Assembly (NCBI RefSeq): GCF_003369915.1
Contig: NC_046677.1
Span: 10,664,001-10,728,000 of the forward strand
Length of the DNA: 64,000 nucleotides
Source of the DNA: Drosophila miranda
Lineage: Eukaryota; Arthropoda; Insecta; Diptera; Drosophilidae
Direction of reading: 5' to 3'
Of this stretch, positions 24,326-36,836 are shown one piece after another. The notes beneath the pieces are model-generated. The model ran no database searches. It was not told the DNA's origin and was given only the letters and a program-made list of their open reading frames with translations. Made by a program: the position numbers and the translations under genes. Numbering within the stretch: position 1 is the stretch's first letter; each line of letters starts with the position of its first letter.

Positions 24326-26184
24326 TTTGAGATTTCTAAAGATTTGCTTGCGTTGCTTTAAACGGCCAATTATCGACTGTCGGTTTGCTGTGAAATTCCA
24401 AGTTAATATTGCATATATTATGCAACACCTGGAATTTTAAAGCAATTAAACTTACGTCTTTATGGCCTCATCTCATGAATTATTAATGCAAAAGAATTTT
24501 GTGCCATAGTCATGGCGATCTGGAAAGGCCAGCGAGCCGGAATGCCGGCTAGGTATCAATTATCTAAAAACGAGTCAGATTGTTAATATAATAATTATTA
24601 TACCCTTTGCAAATAGCATTTTTACTATGATTTAAAGCTTTTAAATTGATTTGGATCCAGTGGTATTATATATAGATTGTTAGCCAGTGGTAAAATACTT
24701 CCATGAAATGGTTCTTAGGGAGAAAACCATCTGTAATCTTCATGATTTTCTGAGCAGCAATTCCACTTTAAGAGCGTATATGTAGTTCTTCCATCACAGG
24801 GTATTCAAATTCCTTCAAAGTTAAAATGAAATAAAACAATTACAGGTTTTTAGTATGTAGCATATTTATAGTTTTTAGAGTTTCTCATTGGTTTTTTCGA
24901 TGAAGGTTTAGTTAAAGTACAAAATGATATTATTAAAAGTTAAGTTTAGGGTTTCTAGCCACTAGTTCAAAGGCGATAACAACAGCTGCTGCTTCAGATG
25001 GCTTTAAGGTGGAAGGTGGAAGGTGGTTTACATACAGTTTAGAAATTAAATGATTTGATTGACGACAGCATTGCTTTGTAAAGTAAAGAAATACACAGTA
25101 GTTTCCCTCAGATGTGCCAATGGTCGGGGTAGTGTAGTATAAAAAGACCTGTATAGAAAATGTGGAAAAGTTGGCAACGGATAGTGGCAGATTAGTTTTG
25201 CAATTGAGTGGGCGGCGGCAACGGGGAAACACTCCCAAGCGAGTCGTCCACATTGCAAATGAAACCCGAACCTGAGTCTGATCTGATCTGATCTGAAACG
25301 CGCGCTCGGAGATCTCTCTGTGGATTTTTCTCTCTCTTTTTCTCTCTTGAATTGCACTGTACGATATTCAAAAATGGTTAGAAAAAGTGTATAAGAATTA
25401 AGTCATAGAAATATGTATACAATACTCGTTTTTTTTTTTTTTAATCTTTTCCACACATTTATAATCTTTTTTTTTTTGTTAGATTTTTCGTTTTTTATAT
25501 ATATGTATATGTATGTATATATGTAAGTTTATGTATGTTTCGTTAGGTATGTACTCGTATTTGATTTAGATTTTGTTAGGTTTTTAATTGTTTAAAAGTT
25601 TTAGATCTTGTTTAGTTTGATTTGCTTTCGTTCGTTTAACTTGGCTTAAAGCGTTCATCTTATTGCTTATCTATGAGAAGGAACATAGTACAATATTTTG
25701 TATTTTGTTTTTTTTTCGTTTCGTTTCGGTTCTTAAAAGACTAAACAACATTTCGAACAAGTCACTAGAAGAGTTTTGCTTTTGGTTTTCCGTCTATCAT
25801 TCATCTTTCATCACCGACAGGTTTCGGTTTCTCCTTTTATTGCATAGCTTTAGGCGCACAACATCGTAGTGTAAATAAGCGTCAACTAACACTGCTATGA
25901 GTGGCCGCAACCACATATATATATGTATATATGTATGCCCTATGTATTATGTATTTGTATATATGTATATATTGTAGTAGGTTTTGCCAACTAATTGCGT
26001 AGAGCTTTTGAAAAACATCTAGATAGTTCGTTTTTGGTTGGGTTCTGGGAGGGAGCGTAGGGCAGGGGGCTAGACAGGACTCTTGAGGATCAGGTCGTAA
26101 GTAAAAAATATATTATATATGTAAGTATATATATACTATATATACTATATATATGTATATCAAGTTTTTTAGTTTAGTATCACA
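24326..26184. other. Noncoding DNA, probably partly GPCR 3' UTR
   Basis: No coding sequence is visible. The stretch has long poly-T tracts (around 25430-25475), TATATG-type runs (25495-25540, 25915-25970, 26105-26160) and a short TGATC pentamer array at about 25272-25295. The AT-rich part next to 26185 is probably the 3' UTR of the minus-strand receptor gene. Confidence 0.5.
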
Positions 26185-28066
26185 CTAGTAGAGATAATGC
26201 GAAGAAGCCTGAGCTCTATACTGTTTCGGTGTCAGCTTGATCAGTTTCGGATTGAATGCACCCAGGGCCGCCTCATTGGTGGACGATGGCGGTGGGGGCA
26301 CCGTGTGCGTCCGGAAGCGCGATCTCAGGAAATTTTGCATGGAGCGCAGCCGTATGATGGGCGCACAGGGCGATTGTCGAAGCGAATTGTGATTGAGCGC
26401 CCAATATATGACCGGACTGATGGCCGAATAGAAATACCCTGGAGATAATTATAAAGATTATTGAGTAACCCGTCATCCGTCGTGCGCTCCTGTCCAGTAC
26501 TCACCCAACAACAGACTGAAGTAGACAGAGGATTTGCTGCAGTATTGCTTGTAGCCGAAATTCTTATAGAATATGCAAAAGACATGCGGGGCCCAGCAAA
26601 CGATAAAGATTAAGGCGGAGGCGATCAGCATGTTGGCCAAGTGACGGCGTGACCTCAGCGTCGAGGTCTGTGGCAGCGGTATGCCAGGCGTGGCCGGACC
26701 CCTCCCAGCCCGATGTATCCGCTGGCGCTGCGAGTGGGCCCGTATTTCCCTCATTGCCCTGCGGGGAAGGAGCATTCAAATTAAATGCGATTCGAACCAA
26801 CATCAATTAACGCTAGTCACCTGGGCGATATGGGGTTGCTGGAACGAAAGGAGCCCGGCTCAAGGGCCGAACCAGATCCTGGCAGGCGAGGCTGTAACGT
26901 GTGCATTTGTATGTCCCCGGGACTCACGGCCATTTGCCCACCGCCGCCAGTGCCATTCCCATTCGAGGTATCGTCCACGGTGGTGGGGCCTCCACAGGCC
27001 GCCTGCTGGGCATTGGCGCAACCCGTCACAATCACCATGTGCGTCTGTCGTCGCAGGATGGGCATGGGCAGGGGCAGCTCCCCGTGGGCCGCTCGAGCCG
27101 TCAGCGACAGGGCGCAGAGCTTGCGCCGCACCCCGTAGTGATTGAGCAGCACCCCCACCCCGGGCAGCACGAACACGGCTATCGTGTGGAAGATGATGAA
27201 CGACATGAACATGGCATTGGCCCCCAGATCAGAGGTGCAGCTGATGCTAACGGGATTCGGTGTAGTGCTGGCGTTCGTGCTACCAACTCCCTTGATGATC
27301 ACCGACTTGGCTATGATCTTATAGGCGAACAGGAACGGCGTACTGATGGCCGCCGAGGCCAGCCAAGAGATCAAGGCCAGGGAGACGTGCAGATATCGAC
27401 GCTGCCGCAGCTGGGCCAAACGAGGATGCTTAACGGTGGCATATCGGTCCAGGGAGAGCATGAAAAAGGAGATGGTGCTGGCCGCCACGGGCATGACCTG
27501 GTCCAATGAGAGAGAGAGAGCGATTATTGCAACAGAATAAAATATGACAGAAGAGAACCCACCTGGATGTAATGTATGACCTTGCAGAGCACCAGCGGCA
27601 GCGATCTCGTCCTGCGGTTCATGGCCAGATTCAAGAGCGTGACGGGCGCCGAAATGCCCGTGACCAGCAGATCGGCAATGCACACGGCCAGCAGTAGGGG
27701 ATTCCGCAGTCGAACCGAGGAGGCCGAGCAAAGGGTGAGCACCAGAGTGGAGTTGCCAACGACGCCGCCAAAGACCACGAGACCATAGCTGACGGCCAGA
27801 AGAAGGAGCGTCAGCGAGGATATGGCATTCTCCGAATCGCCGCCAGCAGCGTCAAGGTCATACGGATTGATCAGGCTAAAGTTGCCGTAATCAAAGTCCG
27901 TCGCCGAGCCCTCCAGGTCCGTGGGCAGGATTCCAGTGCTGCCACCAAGCTGGTTATGCTCGAGGAGCGCGTAATGCAGCTCCGTGGTGTCGAGGTCGTT
28001 GTTCGGCTCGAGATGATGCCGGCGGTACGTGTGCTCCCACCATTGCTGCAGGCTGTTGCTGTTCAT
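26185..28066 (-). CDS. Orphan class A (rhodopsin-like) G protein-coupled receptor
   Basis: Exons 28066-27563, 27497-26821, 26758-26505 and 26438-26185 join in frame to 562 residues. A long N-terminus with an N-glycosylation site (GNFS) precedes seven membrane segments. Family marks are GN in TM1 (GVVGNSTLVL), LAVCIAD in TM2, LDRY at the end of TM3, the TM4 tryptophan, a cysteine in loop 2 (ISCTSD), CWAP in TM6 and SPVIY in place of NPxxY in TM7. The third intracellular loop is unusually long, about 140 residues, with a Gly/Asn-rich middle. The ligand cannot be inferred. It is probably the CG13995 ortholog, an orphan receptor known from the same cytological region. Confidence 0.9.
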
Positions 28067-28331
28067 GCTTCCCGTAACCGTCGTATTCCAATCCTTAGCC
28101 GTATACGTGTTCGATCTTCGTTGTCGATGCGTTTGTCTGGCCGCCTCATTTCATACTAAAGGTGCTGCTGCCGCCGTTGCACAGGACAAAAAAAGGTAGC
28201 AAAATGTAACAAAATGCCATCATCATCATCAGTCTTTCTTGTTTCCCCCGCAAGGACACACTCACACACAGGAAGCAGACAGAGAACAGAACAGAACAGA
28301 CACCGACATGGCATCCAGCACTCTCCAAATT

Positions 28332-28336
<5 letters not shown>

Positions 28337-28382
<46 letters not shown>
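28337..28382. repeat. CA dinucleotide microsatellite
   Basis: An uninterrupted (CA)n run of 23 units is seen about 270 bases upstream of the GPCR start codon. It is likely length-polymorphic and explains a cysteine/valine-rich antisense frame. Confidence 0.97.
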
Positions 28383-28384
<2 letters not shown>

Positions 28385-29010
28385 AGTGTTACGACCCTTA
28401 GTCCCCACCCACTTACCCATCGCTGACACTGACACTTATGCAATGAGAGAATACGAATGCGAACAAGATAGCAGGAGGGACAGGGTATGGGAGGGAGTAG
28501 AGGGTTTGGATACCCTTGCAAATCCTTGGTGCTTCAATCTTTGATGTTTCTTCTACAGAAAAATGCAAGATCTGTTCAAAACAAACCTCCTGTCCAAACC
28601 ATAATACCTAACAAATTAAAGGGCATAACAAGGCACACACTCAGAGATTAGTGCTGCTCTTCCTTCCGCCTTTCTGCCTGGCTGCTGTTACCCCATCGCT
28701 GGCCCTGCGAGCCAAATGAATGGCAACCTTGCACTTTGCGCCCTCGACAAACAACCGCAAGGTTTGCCTCTGCCGCCTCTCTGTCTCTGTCTCCGTAACC
28801 GGCTGCTGCTGCTGATTCTGCCTCAGATACATGCCACTGCCACATCTGCGCCCAGTTGACGTTTAAGCCCCATCGAGGAAATGTGCGGGTGTCGGCCAAA
28901 GTTTGCACTTAATTGCGCGTTAAGGCCGCCACAGACCCACACCCAGATCCGGAACCGGACCCGAGCCCGGCTTAAGCTTAAGCTTAAAGAGTGCTGCAGT
29001 TGCAGGTGCA

Positions 29011-29050
29011 GACCGGACCGGACCGAACCGAACCGAACCGAACCGAACCG
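29011..29050. repeat. CCGRA pentamer array
   Basis: Eight tandem pentamers run from 29011 to 29050: the first few are ACCGG-type and the rest ACCGA-type. It explains the RFGSV-repeat antisense frame and is not coding. Confidence 0.9.
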
Positions 29051-30349
29051 CAAAATCCCTGGCATTGTGGCAATAAATGCAAGCCAGCGCCCAGCTATTA
29101 AAAATCTTAATTGAAATTGTTATCAAAAGCGAGTTAAAAACTCATTAAGCGCAGTGGAAAGGAAAGGGTGAACCAAGCTTCAATTGGGACATGACATCCC
29201 TCAGAGGCTTTCAGAAACAGAAGGACTTGTGCCATTCATTTTTTGACTTGGGAAACTTGGAGCTAAAAAAGTAGAGCTGTAGTTTGTTGCGAGTAGCTCT
29301 TAAAGTTGTTCTAAGGCTTCTCCAACTAAGTCTTCTTTATTGCAAATGTTCTACAACTAATATTGCATTTATTTCAAGTTACAAATATGTATGTAGTTCT
29401 GAGGTATGTAAGAGCTAGGAAAGGTCAATTGTAGTTAAACATCTCAACTTCAACTTTTCCAAGTCGAACTTTCTGTAACTCAAATAAAATTGAGTGGGAA
29501 ATGGTGCCTCGATTTAGAGAAATTCAATGAATTTCGATGACTGATGAGTTTAGTTAAGTTATATATAATTTAATGAACGTATATCGCTAAAAAAAATATC
29601 GGATTTTGTAAACAGTTTATAGAGATTTCAAGAGCACCACACCCATTAATGATTTTCGCTTTAAAAGCTATAAATACGAATCCCGATAAGTAAGCTACAT
29701 AAAACGTGCAAGCAATATTTTCAATAATCATGAAATTGCATCGTGCGTCACCCTAATAAAATCCCACCGCCCACTCCCCTCTACCCACTCGCGGGGGGTT
29801 GGCTGCCTGCGTCAGTCATTGTGCAGGCAGCCCCGTCTCTCTCCTTCTCCTCCTCCTGCTCCTCCTCCTCCTGCTCCTCCTCCTCCTACTCCTATGACTG
29901 GTGTGTATCAATTTTGTTGTGTGCGGGAGTGTCGAGGAGTGGATTGAAGGGGAAGGGGCTGCAGCCTCCTCCACCGCCATTGTCCTGCGCACTGTCAATG
30001 TGTGCGTGCGGAGTCTCTATCGGTGCGCTTTATGTGTGTGTGCGTGTGATGTCAACGCTTTTGCCTTTTGCTGTGGTTTTTTCCCTGCTCTTTGTTTTGC
30101 CGTCGGACGGGTGGGCTATGCTGGGGTATCTGGGATGATGTGAGTGACGTTTGCTTAATCTGCTTAATTTGCGTTAATTTAATCGTGGCTAACGGTGTGT
30201 GTGTGATTATTTATACATATGTGTGTGTGTGGGAAAGCACATGTTGCTATTGCCACTTCGACGCCTAGACCTTGATTTTCCAACGATTGTTCCCAACGAG
30301 GTGCTCCCAAAGAAATACATTACATTACATTCCCATTGTCACACACAGA

Positions 30350-30380
30350 TACACTGGATGACAAAAGTGTATAGACCCCC
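30350..30380. mobile_element. Possible end of a Tc1-like DNA transposon fragment
   Basis: TA followed by CACTGGATGACAAAAGTGTA resembles Tc1/mariner terminal repeats, which begin near CAGTG after a TA target and contain a CAAAAGT core. No inverted mate and no transposase frame are visible nearby, so at most one end remains. The match is by eye only. Confidence 0.3.
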
Positions 30381-30946
30381 ATATTTGCTATCTTCAGAGT
30401 TCAGATCTGATTCTAAGATGCCTTTTTGTGCGGTTTATCCTAAATCCTAATCTGTACAAACCCCAAGTAACTCCTAAGCAGCTCCCTAAACCGCTCTTTA
30501 TTGTATGTACTATTTTTTTAAACCTAAAAAATTAAAAAAATGGATTTTTAGTACATCAAGATTGTTGAATCTTATTCATTTGATAAATTTACTGTATACA
30601 ACTTAAAAAAAATAATTACTGAAGAAAAAATGTTTAGAAATACGAACAAAATATGCATTTTATATTCCTTTTTCCATGACTGTAGGTTTTGTATGGTGGA
30701 AGCTGCTAAATATCTCCGCGCGGGATTTTGTATAAATGCATATGTAAATGTATCCATGGGCATGTGTGTGTGTGCGTGTACTTTTTCACCTATTGTCTAA
30801 ATGCCAATAACCTGTTGAGTGGTCTTATTTATTTTTGAACTCTTTGAAGTAAAGCATATGGAATCGACGGGACCTACCGACTATTAGAGAGTGAAGTGAT
30901 AACGGTACACTTCTCATTAAGTGGCAACTCTCCTTCATTAAGTTTC

Positions 30947-30975
30947 CCCCGCCACGCCAATCCATAGTGGCGGGG
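30947..30975. other. GC-rich perfect hairpin
   Basis: CCCCGCCAC and GTGGCGGGG form a perfect 9-bp stem around an 11-base loop. It sits in otherwise AT-rich noncoding DNA about 2.9 kb upstream of the GPCR start. A second C/G-rich stretch follows immediately. Confidence 0.6.
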
Positions 30976-31713
30976 CGACAACTCTGGCCCGGCGGGGGTG
31001 CGTGCTCGCTCGATTCGCTTATTGAAAATAAAATATGTATGTATGTATTAATTTACGTCACTCAAACGTCAGCAAGAAGCACAAAAGGTGACAAAAGCTA
31101 AGCTGAGGAAAAAAAGGAGATGAGAAGGCGAAGGCAGCCCCAAAGAATGGCCATAAGAAAAGCCAATGAGATAAAAAGGAAACGGAACGAGCGTCCAACG
31201 AGAAGCGAGAGAGTGGCGTCGACGAACGCGATGATGATGAGATTTGTTGTTGCTGCTAATATGAAAAGTGTCCGCCACAGGTGAGTTAATATAACAGACA
31301 CACGCACACGGCCACAGATACTCCCGTACACAGATACACTCAACAAAGACCCAGGGACCCGGCCCGGCCCGGTCCAGGACCCAAAACATAGGGATACACA
31401 TAGGGGAGCGGGAGCGCCTGGCGTTGTGTCGGCTTCTGCCGCTGCCGCTGTTGCTGTTGCTGCTGCTGGCTCTGCTTGCCCGCTGCTTTTTGTCTGTCTT
31501 TATTGATTTCGGCAGCTTTTATATTATAATGGGGGGTGGGTGAATGGTGGGAGTGGACGTACGAGGAGGAGTGCCGTGCTGTCCAAGCGTACGTTTTGGC
31601 TTCTTCGTGACTGCCACAATGGCAAACAAACAAAGCCTTTTGGTATCTTCTTGGGAGATGCGGGCCCCCAAAAGCATTATTCGATGAAAAACAGTTATTA
31701 TTATATTATTTTC

Positions 31714-32100
31714 CACCTATTATCATATAATTTTGAAGAGTTTTTTTTACATGAATATTCGTAAAGGAGCACACCATCAGGGCAACCATCCCTTATTTCT
31801 CTGCTATTATTGTATTTGTTAAGGAGGTGTGTGTTAGAATACTAATATTGTACGTCTATTGTAGTACAATTGTCAAGAGTTCTTTTATGATAAATGTTCA
31901 TTAGGAACACGCAATAATGTACTTAATTTATTTGTTCGAAATTCTTAAATAATTTTTGCCCTTCTATCATACATATGATATAGAATGCTTTTATTATCTA
32001 CATATCATCCCTGCCCCACAAGCTCTTTTAGTATCTTTTTGGGGCATTGCAAAGCAATTTGAATATTATTTTGCACCCATTATCATATAATTTCGAAGAG
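31714..32100. repeat. Duplicated noncoding segment, 360 bp apart
   Basis: A 27-base core, CACCYATTATCATATAATTT plus YGAAGAG, occurs at 31714-31740 and 32074-32100. Similarity extends on both sides, with ATTATTTT before it and ATGAATATTC after it, and with TTGGTATCTTYTTGGG-like sequence about 75 bases upstream in both. It looks like an old local tandem duplication or two copies of a short repeat. Confidence 0.65.
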
Positions 32101-34416
32101 GTGAATAATATGAATATTCATTATGAATCCAACCTCTCACGCACACATCACTAACTATGTGTGTGTGTGCGTGTTTTGCTTCGCACACTCTCTCTGTTTC
32201 TCTCAGCTATAAGACCCTATGCAAACCTTTTTCGACTAACAATGAAGAAATGCGTGGGCCTGGAGGTGGGAGGGATGGATGGGTGGAACAGACACTCACA
32301 CATTCGCACGATAACAATCCCTATCCCTATCAAACTCACACCGACACAGTCGCTCCGCTCCACACAGTGGGTTTCATATAAAAAACCGACACCATAATTA
32401 CTAACCATCAAAATGCGCGTGATGGAGTGGCATGACAAAAGGCAAAAAAAATAATGTTGCATACCAATTAGTGGAGGCATCAAAAGGAGGCGGCACAACA
32501 CTCCCACCACATATAGTACATATACCCCCAACCCACTCCTCGTACGTAATATTCCTACCGTGTTTTGCTTAACGAAATTTCTGGGTTGATGCTGCTCCTG
32601 CTGCTGCTTCTGTTTTTGTTGCTGTTTTTATTGCTGTAGCTGTTGTTGAGAGGGGTTTTTGGTGGTGGTGATAGCGACGTTGTTTATTTTATAGAAGGCA
32701 CTGTAATTTACAGTTAGAACTATTTTGCATATTTTGCTGGTATTTATTGCTGTTTCCGTCGTCGATTTTTTTTTCGTTTTTATTTAAATTTATTTATTTT
32801 TTGTTAATTTATCAAATAACACTTTTAGCAAATATTTGTTGTATTTCGCCAGATTTTTGTTTCTTTTATATATTTTTCCGTCGGTTGTTGTAAAATTTGT
32901 TTAAAAATGTTGCCCGCGTTTTGTGCTCTGCTCTTTTCTTTTCTTTTCTTTTCTTATATTTTTGAAATCATAGTATTTGTTGATATTTTTTGTGACTGTG
33001 TGTGAAGAGTGTATGAGTGTGGTATGTGTGTGCGCGTGTGTGTGTGAGTGTGTCGGGGGGGACAAACAAAAAAGAGTCCAAAAAATAAAACTCAAATTTT
33101 TGCGTGCAAAAACTGTTCCTCAACGGCGCACATTACTCGACAGGACTACGGAAGACTGTGGCGGTGAAAAAGTTTCCATGGCATCCCGGAGAGTCCACAG
33201 CAGAGTTCGGCGGAGTCAAAAGTCGTCGTCGTGCAGGATACCCGACGCCAGGACGACTCGAGTCGAGGAGAGAGCTTTGCCAGAGCGAAGCTTTTTGTCC
33301 CACATTGACTTTCGCTTTCATTCAACATTTGCAGCCCCCCTTTCCACTGGCAGGACTGGGCCAACAGATAAGTGACGGGACACAGATTGAGGGGGAGGTA
33401 CTTTAAAACTATTAAGGGAATTTCCCGCTTAGTATCGGGGGAATAGAGTGCGTCAGATTGTTCATTTATGATATTATAGCAAAGCGTATATTTAAATTTA
33501 TCAAAAAGTATCCAAACAACACTGTGGAAATGAGAGCTAAATGAAGGACGAGTCATTTTGTTGCCCTTATTGTGTTTTTCTAGAACTGTTCCGATCAGAA
33601 TATATTTGCTCAGATATAAATTAAGTACTTTACTCGGTTGAAAAGGGAACAAAAACTTTCAAACACACTAAAAAGCGTGCAAGTGTTGGTTCTATTTTAT
33701 TAAAATTATAGTACTCCTAGATTTTCGAAGATGGCATGGTTATAAAAACACCCATATTTTAAATACTAACATTTTCTTTATTTAAATATTCATTTGTATA
33801 TGATTAAAATGCATGATGTACTTGTGTAATAGTTGCAACTTGTATCGGATTTGCTCCGTGGTATAATATAATATAACCTACGCGCTTAAATTGTTAATTA
33901 ATATGTTTTGTAGTTTTGTTTGCTTTGCCTTTCGTTCACTCTGTTCAAAATGCAGAATACTGTTGTATGCTTGTATGATTGTTACATCGAAATTAAGTTA
34001 CAGTGGGGATAGATGTACTACATTTTTGTTTGTGGGTTCATTTTGTAAGCCTAAAGGTGGGCTGCAATAAATTAAAGGGAGGGAAAGGGTGGAGTTTTAT
34101 CAAATACGAGAATAAATTATGTTTAAACTTGTAAAAGTGGAAAAGGAAATACATATTTCCGAGATTATATAAAATGTACGTAGCGAGTGCAGCGTTATTA
34201 CAAACCTTCCACTTATAGCATACAATGTTGATGGTTTTCCGTTTGATGTTTTTTTTTTTTTTTTCAGTAAGTAGCAGCAGTGTTTCGATGATCAGTTCTC
34301 AGGGTTTCTCGTAGTATTTCGTGGTAACCTATGTGGAGCAGTATTTGTTGTTGGCAGCGGTATACTTATCAGTAGCAGTGTATTGCTTTTGGGAATACTG
34401 CCCTCTCTGGCAGCTT

Positions 34417-36007
34417 CTAATCGTCGATGGTGTACTCGGGCAGCTTTTCGTACTTCTGCTTGGTGGCCTCGTGTGTGGTATCCACCAGCAGGGCGGTGTG
34501 CGAGTAGCCCATAGTCACTTGAGGTATTTTAATGCCGTCCATCTTCGGCACCTCCTTGGGCACCGTCGAGGACTTCTGGAACTCTCCAATGCCCAGCTCC
34601 CCAAATGTGGGCGAAGCTCCCCAGGCAATCAATGTGTCGTCAGCCGAAATCATGATAGATGTATTGGCACAGCCAAGATCGGTGATGTTCCAGCCGGACA
34701 AGTCTTGTACGGGCTTCGGATACATGTTGGCCTCGCCCGTCTTCTTGTTTTGGCCAAAGAGATAGAGCAGACCCAGCTCGTTGACAATCAAGCTGAATGT
34801 GGAGCCACAAAAGACGCTGCGCCCACCCCGACCCTGCGTATCATAGAACTTCATCAAGCGCGGTACCATCTCATCCTTGGGCTCGGCATGGCCCAGGCGA
34901 CCGAATCCGCCAAAGCCCCAGCTATAGACACGTTTCTTCGAGTCGATGGCCACCTGTTAATGGGTATTATTTGGTTTAAATAACATAGATAATATAGAGG
35001 GATCTTTCATACCGTGTGATTGTTGCCGCAGGCAAAGTCAACGATCTGCACGCCATCCACGGGCGTAACATGGCCCTCCTTGCTCTTCTCAATGTACAAG
35101 ACTACCTTCTTGGGCGATGTCTCGAAGTGAAATGACAGCTTGTTGGCATTTACAAAGTACTTGGCATCCGTATTGTGACCCAACTGTCCGTACTCCGGCA
35201 GACCGAATGTATGCAAGTTTCCCTTGATATCCAAGATGACCGAAAACTCGGCGCCACAACCTATGCGAATGATGGGTGGACCCCGATAGTTGATCGGAGT
35301 GGGGGAGTAGATATTGGCATGGGCATTGCCCACACCGCACTGCCCCGACTTGTTCTCGCCAAGAGCGTACACGGTTCCTGTGTCGGTCAGGAAGAGTGTA
35401 TGATGGCGTCCCACAGAGGCCTGGACAATGTTCAATTGCTCCAAGGCCGGAATGATTGTGGGTTTCTCCACCAGCTTTACGTCCGGACTGAAGCCCAATT
35501 GTCCGCTGGGATTTCGGCCAAAGCCGAGAGCCTTGCGATCCATATTGATGAGTATGGTGTGGGCTGCACTCGGACCACTGGCAACATACCGATACTGGAA
35601 TGAAGAAACGCATTCGGAAGGTTAGCTTCTCAGATCTAGTGATAATCCCTGAATAAGCGACTTACCTTCTCCTCTGTAAACCGATGAAAGCTGTACAAGT
35701 TGGGGCGCACTTTTGTGACATTTTTGCGATCACGTTTGCCGGTCAGATCCCAGGTAACCATGCCGGCCAGCAGCAACTGTCCTGGCGTCTTCTCCAGAGT
35801 GGAGAGCAAGTCCTCAGGCAGCTTGCTAGGCGGATCTAGATCATCGTTCGGTATGAGCACCTCCATTTGGTTGGCGGCCGCCTGCCGATGGGCGGCATCA
35901 TCATCGGAGTCATCGCTGAATTCATCCTCGTAGTCCGACTCCTTCTTCTTGGGACGCCTCTTGTTGGGACCAGCTCCATTGCCACCTGCCTTGCGCTTAG
36001 CGGACAT
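34417..36007 (-). CDS. RCC2 (TD-60) homolog, RCC1-repeat protein
   Basis: Exons 36007-35666, 35594-35013 and 34953-34417 join in frame to 486 residues. The first 55 residues are basic, then acidic (KKKESDYEDEFSDDSDDD), as in nuclear RCC2. They are followed by RCC1-type beta-propeller repeats with the typical GxxxSGQLG and LG-x-HT signatures (GRNPSGQLGFS, GENKSGQCGVG, GLPEYGQLGHN, GFGGFGRLGHA). RCC2 associates with chromosomes and the mitotic spindle and acts on small GTPases; this is family knowledge. An acceptor at about 36061 suggests a 5' UTR intron, making the ATG at 36007 the start. It is probably the CG9135 ortholog. Confidence 0.93.
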
Positions 36008-36836
36008 ATTCTCAAGTGAAGTTTCAAGTGGAGGGGTTTTCGGCTCTGGCTGCACAATAGCTGTAACGGAAGAAGAGGCAGGCGTTGAGAACCAGAAATT
36101 CGGTACGCAGCAAAGCAGCAAGCAGCAGAGCGTGACCCGGCTTTGCTCTCACACGCTCAGCTCTATACGTATATGGTTGTTGGTGTGCGTCTGTGTGTGC
36201 GTGATTGTGTGGTGGTTTTTGCAAGAAAAACAAAATGAAAGCCGCTACTGTCTCTGTCAACGACGCCGACAGCAGGAAAAACCTTTTCTTCTACATGATG
36301 AATCGTTTTACTTGAATAAAACAAAGCATTGCATTTTGTAAGACAATCATACGGTTTATTTTGCAGCTGTTCATATAAATTGCAATGAATGGCGGCTAAA
36401 AACACATTTGAAAAATTTAGCGTCACTTTACAAACACACAAAGCCATTGCCAGAATTCACTGCCTGAAGCATTTTCCCTATACTAAGTGTTTTCCCCAAC
36501 TATTTCGGCGGGCTGGTAATTTATGGACATGCACTATTTATTATCTCCAGACTCACAGTTTAAAACGCGGATTAAGCAATAAATTTCAGATTTCACAGAA
36601 ATGGCAAACAAACAACGCTAGGTTACAGGGCTGGAGCGCATATATCGAACAGTGCCGATGGATAGCAATAGTATCGGAATATACCGATAAAACGGAACAG
36701 ATGTCAAATAATGTTGTTTAACAGAGACTCGGAACAGTTAATTAACAGTTCGTTTTCCAAATAAATCAATTCTTGGGTTTTCTTGATATTTTTCCGTACA
36801 CATTTCTGTACGTCCTAAATCGTAATAAAAGTCTAA
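36008..36836. other. Divergent interval between RCC2 and Myb/SANT-like gene
   Basis: There is no coding exon. It holds the likely leader intron of RCC2 and, near its right end, a near-palindrome TATCGG-AATATA-CCGATA (36672-36689) that combines DRE-like and motif-6-like sequence, plausibly the promoter of the plus-strand gene. Confidence 0.5.

Larger units (their letters stand above)
28067..34416. other. 6.3 kb noncoding interval, microsatellite-rich
   Basis: No exon is supported between the GPCR and RCC2. The interval contains a CA array (28337-28382), a CCGAA pentamer array (29011-29050), TCC runs near 29840-29890, a GC-rich hairpin (30947-30975), a possible Tc1-type terminal sequence (30350-30380), a 360-base-spaced duplication (31714 and 32074) and TTTTC repeats near 32935-32955. 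The GPCR promoter and upstream exons probably lie here, but I could not place them. Confidence 0.55.

Noticed and set aside
26770-26810. tRNA-like GGTTCGAATC box on the minus strand
   Set aside because: It lies in a short GPCR intron, and no acceptor stem, anticodon arm or A box can be formed around it.
26901-27509. 202-codon plus-strand frame inside the GPCR
   Set aside because: It is antisense to exon 2 of a well-supported receptor and has no domain of its own.
28337-28382. CA array considered as part of a coding repeat
   Set aside because: It is a pure dinucleotide microsatellite; both-strand frames through it are low-complexity only.
29816-29998. Arginine-rich 60-codon minus frame
   Set aside because: It is produced by TCC repeats and has no coding support.
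34321-34983. 220-codon plus-strand frame over RCC2
   Set aside because: It is antisense to RCC2 exon 3 and crosses its stop and intron; there are no conserved motifs.
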